From NCBI GenBank assembly GCA_004352715.1, contig SCFE01000048.1, forward strand, positions 1,410,670-1,474,669: 64,000 nt of DNA. Reading direction: 5' to 3'. Numbering within the stretch: the first letter of the stretch is position 1; each line of letters starts with the position of its first letter. This document shows, one piece after another, positions 54,721-64,000 of this stretch. The stretch comes from Hofstenia miamia (Eukaryota; Xenacoelomorpha; Acoela). The notes beneath the pieces are model-generated. The model did no database searches, was not told where the DNA came from, and saw only the letters and a list, made by a program, of their open reading frames with translations. The translations under genes and the position numbers were made by a program.

Positions 54721-55470
54721 CGGTTTTCTAAAGCGTGACGTTGTGTGAGTTCTTTCACACAAAAACCAACAACAGCAAAATGCATTTGTGTCGCACAAAA
54801 CAGAGAGGGGGTGTCGGTATTAGCAACCCCGTTAATGTCCTGTTCTCAACATTATTTTGATTTAAATAAACTAAATTCTAGTAGAAAGAACCCATGGGCG
54901 CCACGAGCGGGAGGAGGCAGCTGCTCTCTTTTCATAGTGAGTGCTTTGCACCATCAATATCTGACAAATACAATTTCGTCTAAGCATTTTGCATTGTTTT
55001 CAGATTTATTATTATTTCGCATAGTCAAAATGAATAAGCACAGAGGGACTGCACGTCATATTGGGCATAATATTTTTAGCTAAAACATTGGCTGGCGGGA
55101 TAGGGTTTGTTCGTTTGTCGATTTTGTCTATGCATTCGTCTTCCATTAGAAAAATTAAGCAATGGAATGTGATTAGGGTTTTGATCAGTACTGCCTACTA
55201 TATGCACATATGTCGTGGGTACGGGTACAATTATTGCTAGCACGGGCAGCAACGGGTAAAATAGAATTAACCGCTGGCGGGTAGGGTTGGTAAATTATGC
55301 TACCCGCACATCCCTAAATGTGACGAGTCAGATTGACTGTATTTAATGTATTTAATGTTTCGATTGCTCGAAAATGAACCATGAAGCTCACTCGTGGTTT
55401 TCTATCTGATCAGAGGTTGGCTAGTTTTTGCAAATTGCAGTAACAGATTTTTAAAAGCTAAAGAAAGTAA
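54721..55470. other. GC-rich patches of probable transposon origin
   Basis: The area 54885-54930 (GGGCGCCACGAGCGGGAGGA and nearby) and 55210-55315 (CGGGTACGGG..., ending CTACCCGCACATCCCTAA) are far richer in G+C than the surroundings. Sequence of the TAGGGATGTGCGGGTAG type (reverse complement at about 55298-55315) resembles hAT element ends, but the partner end was not identified. A 112-codon frame (54745-55083) has no known domain. Confidence 0.35.
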
Positions 55471-55479
55471 ATAAAAGAA

Positions 55480-56440
55480 ATAAATCAGGAAGAACATCAA
55501 ACATCAAGCTGCAAAAGCATTGCTTCCAAAGGAGAAAGCATTATCCTTGAATTCAACTGTGGAAACATAGCTGCCAACGATTACAAAAACACAACTGCCA
55601 AAACATCAACTCCAAGGCAAGACAGAAACATAGCAGCAGTGTCATTACAAATAACATCAATTCAACGGAAAGTGCCTTTCCCAGCAAATCAAGCAAGCGA
55701 AAGTTTCTGAAGAAGTATTATACTTTCTATTCATTGTTGGAATACTATTAAGATTTACAGTCAGCATTCTGTCGTCCATGTCGAAAAATATCGCAACAGA
55801 ATAACAAATTGATTTAAAATGTTCAACTGAGCATAAAAGTCATTTTCTAAACGCAAGAAATTGGCTGACTATGCACAAGCAACTTACAAAAGCCAACATC
55901 TAATTGGGAATGACAGTGTCTGTGCCAAATGAATGATTAAAACTTGTTACGCAATGTTTGGTAGAAATGTTAACGAGTATTCAACTGTTGAGTTGATAGA
56001 GTTTTGCTGTGGAGGGAACAGTAGACTGCGACTAAATTTTTCATAAAATGCTTAAACTGTGAGCTCAAGATAAAGGAAAGCTGAAAAAGTGTTGCCTGAA
56101 AAAAATTAGGTGGATATCTCTCAGCATTCAAAATAAGATCATTGAATCGTTAGCCAATGCTGTAGTTTGGAAAGTTGTAAGAGATATTGTGAGTTGCTGG
56201 TATTTTCCTATCCTATGTGAAGAAACTGTGGATAAGTCTCACTTGGGCTGTTGGGCGTTAATATTCATTCAGCGAATGAACTAGAGGCAGAAGACAATTT
56301 TCTTGGCCTGCATGCTGTGGAAAAATGTGCTGCATTATATCTTGTTGATGCTGTTCTTGATTTACTGCTAAGATAGAATCTCTCTATCACTAAATGCAAG
56401 AAGTCAGTTTCATGATGAAATTCTTCATGTCTGTATATAT
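55480..56440 (+). pseudogene. hAT-type transposase remnant (DUF4371-like)
   Basis: Rejoined frames on the + strand give KRKFLKKYYTFYSLLEYY with SAFCRPCR (about 55695-55785, the zinc-finger-like start) and QNKIIESLANAVVWKVVRDI followed by VSCWYFPILCEETVDKSH (about 56125-56245). The latter matches the L-x-x-x-V-x-x-x-I-x-x-x-I-x-x-x-(K/R)-(Y/F)-(F/Y)-S-(I/L)-(I/M)-x-D-E-T-T-D-x-S block of hAT/ZMYM-type transposases, with the catalytic Asp of D-E-T replaced by Glu (C-E-E-T). ARSQFHDE near 56393 corresponds to C-R-G-Q-x-Y-D-G/N. The copy runs into the N gap at 56445. Non-functional. Confidence 0.65.
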
Positions 56441-56681
56441 ATATNNNNNNNNNNNNNNNNNNNNNNNNNNNNNNNNNNNNNNNNNNNNNNNNNNNNNNNN
56501 NNNNNNNNNNNNNNNNNNNNNNNNNNNNNNNNNNNNNNNNNNNNNNNNNNNNNNNNNNNNNNNNNNNNNNNNNNNNNNNNNNNNNNNNNNNNNNNNNNNN
56601 NNNNNNNNNNNNNNNNNNNNNNNNNNNNNNNNNNNNNNNNNNNNNNNNNNNNNNNNNNNNNNNNNNNNNNNNNNNNNNNNN

Positions 56682-56713
<32 letters not shown>
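56430..56713. repeat. TA microsatellite with 237-N assembly gap
   Basis: (TA)n on both sides of N at 56445-56681. The open frame across it is an artefact. Confidence 0.9.
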
Positions 56714-56716
<3 letters not shown>

Positions 56717-58260
56717 AATTAACCCTTTCTACACATTTTAGAAAGGCGTCTATTTTAATTTGAAATAAATATTATTACAGTGCGGTATATTTTTCTCATA
56801 TTTTATTCATGCCATGAAATTTGATATTTGCATCTTTACATAAATTTCAAACTTTTAGTTACAGCAGTGTCCCTCTTTTTTGCTACATTCTCAATATTTG
56901 CTTAATATCTGGAGAATTGTGACCTTCTTTTGAACTTAGCATCAATATGAAAAATTGTTTAACAGAAATAGGCTTCTTATCACTATATGGTAAATATTGA
57001 TTTCAAAAACAATGTATACCCCACTTTGCAAAAATTAGCTTGGATGCATCCTTCCCATCGCAATCTCTAAAGCTGAGAGGTAGTTTTCTCATTAAAACCA
57101 ACTATAGGCAAAGAGAGATTTGCTGGATTGACTCTAATGCAGTTCACTATAAGGACTGTAAAAAGCTAAATTGAAATATTATATTGAAGTGCTTTGTTCA
57201 GAAATAGCCTAGAAAACTTTTAGCAAAATCTATTATTTTTGATGAATAAATTTTTTTGTTATTTTTCTTACTTTTTTGAGATGTAAGTCAATTATGTAGA
57301 TACATAAGCGACACTCCGTTTGATCGAAACCTAGATCCGAGCCTGCAATATACACAACGCAACTTATCACAAAAAATTCATAAATTGCACCACTCCTATA
57401 AATAGAGTAATCTAATCATATTTTATTAATATAAGATTAAACGTTAATGGTATTTATATTTCCGATATACTCATATTAATATTTTCTATAATATATAAGG
57501 AACCATTCTTTCTTAAAGGAAATATTTTTAATTAGCAGAATGCAGTTTTTATTGCATTAAGATGCATTTGATTTTTACGTAATCGAAATTTTTATAACCA
57601 CTTCACAGATTTACTGGTAAAACGCCTTTTTAATAAGGAAGGAAATGAATTTTGTAGAATTTTGAAATCTATATTAAAAATATTTAGATAAATAGGAAAA
57701 ATATTGAATACATATGTTTGCCTTATTTCTAAATTATCTATGATTTTTTTCTGACCTGTTTCAGATCAAACTTTCACTAAGATATGAAATAATTTGTTTA
57801 TCACATTGTCACGTTTAGAAAAACTATGCTCTACAAAGTGAATAAAACAAAAAATATATTCAAGCAATAGACATGAGCTGAAAATTTAGGCGCAGGCCGG
57901 GCCCATTCCACGTCTGACCCAGCTCATCTTAGGACAATTTACATATCGTAAAAAATAATGTGTTAAATTGTTTGTTAGTGAGCTTGCAAATAAAAAAATA
58001 ATTTGGGGGCTCGATTTTTTGGATAAAGGGAATTTTACTCCTCTAGATTTTTATACTCCACACAACACATTGTGTTGTATACACAACAAATTTAAAATTT
58101 CACACAACACAACATGCTGTGCACATAATACACAACGGCAAGCCTGGTTATTATAGATACTTTAATGTTACATGTAATAGTATAAACCAATCATTAATTT
58201 GTCTTATGCCAAAAATCTTCAAAGAAAATGATTGGATGATTTTGCTTGGCATCTAAAATT
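56714..58260. other. AT-rich non-coding stretch
   Basis: No gene supported. At 58056-58135 a cluster of ACAACACATTGTGTTGT and related CACAACACAAC motifs makes short palindromes. Confidence 0.45.
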
Positions 58261-58267
58261 CCTGAAC

Positions 58268-59385
58268 ATACCAGTGGCGTCAAACTCTTTAAAAATCGTG
58301 GGGATCAAAAAATTTTTTTCGTAGTTAGTAAAACATGTATAAGTAGCTTTTTACTTAAACCTTTTGACAAAAGGGTGGTTAGAATTTTATATTTTATGAA
58401 AAATGTCTTAAATTAGCTTGCTTAAGAATATATAAAACTTTTCGTGGTCTCATGGCAAAATCAGAATGTATTACAGGATAGAGGAGTATTCCTCTTTCAC
58501 TTACGGTCTAAAAAAGCCACAATAAAGAAGTATCTCCTTTTTCACTTACGCTTATTGTGAGCACTTGTCGGTGTCATGATTTCTGTTTTTGTGAAGGGCG
58601 CCCGTCAATTGGCTTTGGGCAGTATATCTGTGAGCAAGAAACAGTTATATTAACTGATAAACCCATGGGATCTAGAAATTATGATTATTTGAGCTTTAAT
58701 TATAAAGATAATTTGAGTGAATTTTAAGAAGTTTTTATCAAAAATAGTTTTTAAGGACACTAGGTACTGCAATGCAATTTTTTCAAAATTGTCACCACTT
58801 CCTGGTGGCACGTTAACCAGCAAAATGCAGATTTCCTAAAAGACTGGGAGCACAGTGCTTGAAATTGTTGGAAAATCATTTCGTTCTTTTAAAAAGATAA
58901 TAATTTGCTTAAGTGACACTCTTGAAAAATGCTTTGGTTTTGCTTAGACGGGTAAAATTTCCAGTTATTAACGTTTCTAGTTGAAGTTACATATTTAACA
59001 TGCTTTGTAAATATATTTCATTGTTCGAGCTGCTAGTAACACTCAAAAATTGATTTGAATTATGTGTAAAATGTATCCTCAAAAAGCCAAAGAACAACAT
59101 GTTGCTAATGTACATAACTAATGAAAATGATTTCTTGAAAAAGTAGTTTTCACTATGAAATCTGCTACAAAGTTTCTGTTTGAAGTATATTTATTTACTT
59201 AATTCATTGATATATAAAATGCAAGTGAAATCTCATTTGTGAATTGCAAACTTATTAATCTGTAGGTTTCTTAAAGTATAAATTATAATAATTATTAAAA
59301 ATTAGATTTAAAATATAATACAAGATATTATATGCTTTTCAAAAACAGGGGGCTTCAGACCCCTAGGTTTGACGCAAATGGAATA
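58268..59385. mobile_element. possible hAT-type non-autonomous element
   Basis: The left end CCAGTGGCGTCAAACTC (about 58270) and right end, on the opposite strand, CCATTTGCGTCAAACCTAG then GGGTCTGAAGCCCCCTG are related inverted sequences (13 of the first 17 positions). CAGTGGCGTCA-type ends followed by a G/C-rich subterminal stretch are typical of hAT elements. No transposase in the 1.1 kb between. Flanking 8-mers are only weakly alike, so the limits are provisional. Confidence 0.4.
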
Positions 59386-60040
59386 TTCCACATCTTAAAT
59401 GTCCGGTGCCGACTTATTACTTACTTAAATATGTAGTCAAATACCTGAATATATAAATCAATGCATTCCGATTGTTGAAAATGATTTTCACATTACTAAA
59501 GCTGTTTTTCGGAACAAATAATTATTTGATTCCGAAAATAGATAGAGTCAAGCTATATATTGTTAAAGGACAGACTTCGACAATTTTAGCCGCTCAAATA
59601 ATGATGCTGCAACATTTAGGAAATTTGATTCATTGCTTTTGTTTTTCGAAATTTCAGTTTCCTTTGAAATTTGACTAGTCTAGCAAGCAAATGACAAGGA
59701 ATACCTTGAGAGTTCATTTAAGACACACAAGAGCCGTTAAGCATCACAAGTTTGATCGATAAATGTCGTAAAAATTCGAAAAATTAGTTTATGGTAATTG
59801 GCGCTCATGTGCAAAAAATTTTCGGAAATTTTTTCATAGATTCTTACTTTCAAATCTCACATTTACATCCCTAAGAATCCCTAAGAAATCTAATAAGCAT
59901 ATCACTTATTTTGAATATTAGAAAAATATTTCTTTTGCCATATTTGGCACTTTATTAGTGTAGCAGACAAAAATTTAAACGAGCCTTTAAAAATTAATAC
60001 TGGAATAAGATTGTAGTAACAATCCAAAAAGGTGTTTTCC
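59386..60040. other. non-coding stretch
   Basis: A 68-codon open frame (59472-59678) without domain; no other feature. Confidence 0.45.
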
Positions 60041-61635
60041 TCTGTGTTAAGAATATCTTTGGGCTTGACTCTAAAGTTTTACCTGAACTTAATGACAATC
60101 CAGTTCTCTTAGCTAATAGATTCTAGGGATTCTTTACATAGAAGTTAAACAAAATCATTGCTGACATCTGTATGTTAGCTTTCTATCCTATGATGGGGAT
60201 GTTGATTATGATCATTGTAGAAGTGAAACTGATTTTAATTGTTTCTTCTGAGTTGTCCCCTTGCATGCTTGATGAGGTTATGCAACTTTGAAGTAATACA
60301 AAACCTTGTCATGAAGTGATGCCTCATCGGTCTTGAAAAAACCACTAATTTGGCGATGGCTGTCTCAATATGTCTTGAATATAGTCAATTGGTCGTTTCG
60401 TGAAGGTATTTTCTCAATTGCTTTAAAAGAGTCGATTGTCACTCTAGTTCTAAAGAAGAATGGCTCAGACAAAAATCTTCTAAAGTCATATCGTCCCACT
60501 TCAAACATTTTAAATCTTTCTAAGATCCTAGAAAAAGCTGCATCAATTCAACTTTGATTTTCTGATGAAAAACAACATAACTTAAAATATCAATCTGCAT
60601 ATAGAGTTCACTATTCAGTTGACTCAATTATTACACGTATCCACAATGACCTTATACGTGAACTTGACCAGAGTAGAGTTGTTCTTTTCGTTATTACTGA
60701 TATGTCAGCTGCATTGACACAATATCACACGAAGAGCTTTTGCGACACCTCATGTCTCTTGGTTTAAATGGTACAGCTCAAAGCTGGCCGATAAGTTATC
60801 TTAAAAACCGTCACAGTCGTGTGCGAATAGCTGAAACATGTTCTATTTAGAAGTAAATCAATATGGAATACCGCAGGGATCAATAATGAGTCCTATACTG
60901 CTTTCATTTATTTATGTGGCTTATAACTAATCAGAGATTGTCATTGCTTACATCATTTCCGAATTTTAATGTTGGCTGCCAAATTGGACCCGCCTAGGCG
61001 GGACCTAACAAATTAGGCTGGATTATGGATGCTAAACTAAATATGAAGTCACTTGTGTCAAAATCCGTAAAATAGTGTAATTTTCATCTAAATCATCTCT
61101 GCCGAATTCGTGAGCGCTTAGACCAATATACATCTCGTCTTGACAATATAACACTGTTCTTGGAGGATGCACGCAGAAGATTCAAAATAGGTGTCTCGTT
61201 TTGTTTTCAAGCTGAATCGCTCAGATCACATAACTACATACCATATTGAGATTCATTGACTCCTAGTTATCCAAAGGATCCACTATAAAATATAGTTCCT
61301 GGTGTGTAAGTCATTAAATGGTATGAAACCCGCATACATGTCTTAAATATTGCTACCTTCAGTGTCCAGCGATCATCCTCGCAACTGTAACAACCACGAC
61401 CAAATTATGGTTCCAAACCGAGACTGTCATGTGGTAAGGATGCATTTTCTGTTATCGGACCAACGATCTTCAATGAACTTCCCTCTTCACTCCGTTTGAT
61501 GACGTCGAAAGAAATATTTAAGTCAAAACTCAAACAGCCCTACTTTGAAGAAGCTTTTTGTGCTAGTTTTTAGCATTGGAGAAAAGTTTTTATCCGTCAA
61601 ACGCTCTGAAAATAAATGTTATGTTATGTTATAAG
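60041..61635 (+). pseudogene. LINE ORF2 3' half with simple-repeat tail
   Basis: On the + strand: SFREGIFSIALKESIVTLVL, KSYRPTSNILNLSKILEKAA (60333-60557; I-V-x-P-x-x-K-K ... N-Y-R-P-x-S), YQSAYRVHYSVDSIITRI, FVITDMSAALTQ (for (L)-D-x-S-A-A-F-D), and YGIPQGSIMSPILLSFIY (about 60860-60915; P-Q-G-S motif). The C-terminal part comprises SRLDNITLFL, KSLNGMKPAYMS and GPTIFNELPSSLR (61490), the usual end of CR1/L2-type ORF2 (W-N-x-L-P-x-x-(I/L)-R). It closes with TGTTATGTTATGTTAT (61618-61633), a short tandem tail as found at CR1/L2 3' ends. Many frame breaks; 5'-truncated before the endonuclease. Confidence 0.85.
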
Positions 61636-62590
61636 ATCCTCAAAGCCAATCATTTTAACTAGCGAAAACACGTCTTGCGCAACCTAACCCAAAAGATTTG
61701 TTCACTATGATTAAATTATTTTATTGCTATGATCGATCTAAATCATAACCAAAGCAATCAATTCGTTTGCATCCCAGTGAAGTAGGAGAACTTCTGAGAG
61801 ACTACTCATTAAATAATGGTATTCTAATTCTATATTTCGAGAAGACCGAAAACACTGCATTTCAACAATTGCTTCAGGATCTATGAGAATGTGTTTTCGC
61901 GACATTGAGAAAGACTTAATAGTGACTTTTATATTTTGAACATTATATTAACATTTTTAGTATAATTGTGTAATTTAGGAAATAAATAAACTAACTTTTG
62001 CTACCCTAAGCTGTGCTATGTGCATTTAAGATCATAAACTGTTTTGTCTACATTTTTAAGAAATTTCCTGCAAGCCTATTAAAATATTTGGAAATCTTGA
62101 GCAATTGAAGGTGCAATGGTGAACCTTGTTATAACCAGGCAATTGAATGATGTTTTTATACGATGTTTATTTTGATTTTAAATTTTGCAACCCAAATGAC
62201 GTCTACTATCAAATATGCACTTGAAAAAATTGCCATAAACGTATATAAAGTCGGTCATTCAGAAATTTCTTGTTTCTGCGTTATTTTATTCTTACGTTGA
62301 TATACAGTTTCTTATTTTTCGATAAAATCAATATCTCAAACGTTATGCAGTTATTATCTTTGGCTTTATTAACATATAAATATTTTTTAATAACTAAATA
62401 TTCAATTTCTAAATTAATTTTTTTGATAATTACAATTTTCCAATTAAAATCACAGCATTAATAGACTTTTCTTGATCTAATTTATATTTGGATTAACTTG
62501 ATTAGTTGAGAGTGGCTATTTATCGTGAGTTGAATAATATTTTTTATGTTTGCATTCGGAAAACTTTTGGCAATTCTAGAAAACTTAAAT
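61636..62590. other. AT-rich non-coding stretch
   Basis: No feature recognised; a 63-codon Phe/Ile/Leu-rich frame (62270-62461) reflects base composition. Confidence 0.5.
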
Positions 62591-62592
62591 TA

Positions 62593-63826
62593 TCCAAAGG
62601 TCTATCCCAAAAGTATCTTTCTCTTTGAAATAAAAGGCAAAACATTTCAGTTAGAAACGTTTATGTTGCACTAAGCTTTAGATAAACATGAATTTATTCA
62701 AAATACGAACCCTCATTGTAAACACATTTGCCCCATCGGCTCATCCAGCTGCCAAAGACATGGCCAAAACCATCTTCAGCAGGTGTTGAAATGATGCTGA
62801 GGTTGCCTCGGTGTTCTCATCCATCAAAGTCTCTTTCATCTTGAAAAAAATGAGATAAGTCGGAGCCAAGTCGGGAGAATACCTGGGCTGACTGAATGGT
62901 TTCCAGTCCCAAGATTATCAAGAAGATCCGTGATCAATGTCGCTATGTGGACTAAGGCGTTTTCATGGTGAAAAATCACACCACGTTCCAAAAGCCCTAG
63001 CCACTTTTTTTCGAATGGCTGGACGAAGTTTATCCTGTAGCACCCATTTGGAATATGCAGCGTTAATTATGGGACCTGCAGGTATAGCCTGTTCACCAAA
63101 ACGCCTGCTGCATAAAAAAACGATGTGCATCCTTTCATTGATCCTTGGTTGCGCCATTGTGCAGATTTCCACTTCAACTCATGTTTCCAATAATATACCC
63201 ATGCCTCATCTCCAATCACAATGCGGCTGAGAAAGTCTTGGCCCTCGCGACGAAATCTGAGCAAGTTGAAACGGTAAAGACACACACGATCTGTTCGCTG
63301 GTCTTCATTTTTCTGCTTCTTAGGAACATCCACAAGAATGAGGAACACGGTACTATGTGGTATGCCTGTGATGTTCTCGATTTCTTCACATGTTCTTGTG
63401 TCCTCTTGCTCCACATTGTCAACAGTGGTGGACGTCTGCGGTCTTCCAGAACGCCGCTCATCTTCCACGTCCAGTAGATTTTCAAAACTCGCCACCCTCT
63501 TCCAAACAGTCTGAATTGGTGGAGCAGATGTTCCAAGAGTGTTGCACAAAATTTGGTGAATTTCTGGCAGCCGCTTCTCCGAAAGTGCAAATATTTTTAT
63601 TATGACACGATTAGCATACTTTGAGAATGACTGCTACGTGGTCACCTTATCCATACTATCCAACTGCAGAAATGAATTGTGCAGCGCATATATAGTTTGG
63701 GAGAATGAAATTCAGTTAGTACCGTTCAATTAAATCAAAGTTCACTGACGTGCAATTTCAGACCAATAGCTAGTATGTGAGCTGAACTAACCCAAACGGA
63801 AACTAAATTTCGGGATAGACCTCGTA
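62593..63826 (-). mobile_element. mariner element, full length but inactive
   Basis: The left end contains AGGTCTATCCCAAAAGT (62598 on) and the right end, on the minus strand, CGAGGTCTATCCCGAAATTT (63824 down). A TA lies next to each end (62591-62592 and 63825-63826). Length is about 1.23 kb, close to the usual 1.3 kb for mariner. The transposase frame is on the minus strand. Ends of the AGGT(C/G)T-(A/G)-TCCC type are typical of mariner. Confidence 0.85.
62680..63600 (-). pseudogene. mariner transposase, catalytic residues lost
   Basis: Main open frame 63549-63067 on the minus strand. The HTH region contains QTVWKRVASFENLLDVEDER, then RRSGRPQTSTTVDNVEQ (the G-R-P-x-(S/T) linker) and EEIENITGIPHSTV (second HTH). 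RREGQDFLSRIVIGDEAWVY carries the first catalytic Asp (GDE). Next, LERGVIFHHENALVHIA (about 62985) has HHENA where H-Q-D-N-A is expected, so the second Asp is Glu. Then YSPDLAPTYLIFF (about 62850-62885) lacks the Asp of P-S-D-Y, so the third is missing. The frame also shifts between the blocks. Mariner transposases need D,D,D; this copy is dead. Confidence 0.85.
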
Positions 63827-64000
63827 TGAATAGCTATGCTTTTCATACGAATTAGACTATTTTAGATCAGACAATCATTATAACATTTTTTGTTAAGTAA
63901 TTGATAGAACCTTCAAAGTGATGTTTTGTACATGCATATACAAATTACTTTCAGCCTACACAATTAATCTTATACTGCCTAAGAATTTTTAAAAATTTAT
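63827..64000. other. window end, no feature
   Basis: AT-rich DNA; nothing recognised. Confidence 0.5.

Noticed and set aside
54745-55083. 112-codon + frame as a gene
   Set aside because: No domain; covers GC-rich transposon-like patches and ordinary AT-rich DNA alike.
56394-56741. 115-codon open frame
   Set aside because: Mostly N with TA repeats at the ends.

Overview
The window is eukaryotic nuclear DNA from an AT-rich invertebrate animal genome. Evidence for this is a multi-exon gene with GT..AG introns, mostly ending in TTTAG, spread over more than 21 kb, plus many eroded transposons, AT microsatellites and assembly gaps (runs of N). I cannot name the phylum. There are no bacterial operons, no CRISPR array, and no rRNA or tRNA gene that I can support.

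Only one host gene is recognised with confidence: a CNNM (cyclin M / ancient conserved domain) Mg2+-transport protein on the + strand. I trace eleven phase-compatible coding exons between 8256 and 29913. They encode a signal peptide, an extracellular domain, the DUF21 membrane domain, a CBS pair and a cNMP-binding-homology (CNBH) domain. About 688 residues are accounted for; the last short exon was not found. Intron 1 holds an 834-bp terminal-inverted-repeat element ending 97 bp before exon 2, and a later intron holds another inverted-repeat element.

Layout. 1-6.6 kb: debris of an LTR retrotransposon family (integrase, polypurine tract and LTR on +; gag and LTR on -), with a foldback element inserted at about 1.0-2.1 kb. 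7.07-7.47 kb: a Mutator-like MITE with a perfect 9-bp target duplication. 8.25-29.9 kb: the CNNM gene. 30-36.8 kb: non-coding DNA with two copies of a piggyBac-like TTAA element, one carrying a nested hAT-like MITE. 36.9-46.2 kb: a minus-strand nest of LINE fragments (reverse transcriptase; ORF1 with PHD finger plus endonuclease; a reverse-transcriptase C-terminus), with a pogo-like remnant (+) and a complete but decayed Tc1/mariner-like element between them. 46.2-53.9 kb: mostly unassigned repeats, a 185-bp MITE and an unrecognised coding-like fragment at about 50-51 kb. 54-56.4 kb: a LINE fragment and a hAT transposase remnant. 58.3-59.4 kb: a possible hAT-type non-autonomous element. 60-61.6 kb: a LINE 3' half with a simple-repeat tail. 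62.6-63.8 kb: an inactive mariner.

The mobile elements are mostly inactivated by stops and frameshifts. Three sites (23.09-23.36, 31.05-31.21 and 52.05-52.68 kb) have matching sequence on both sides of an N or gap and look like assembly artefacts. I found no convincing new biological system. The most informative structures are the nested elements, whose target-site marks give a relative insertion history.
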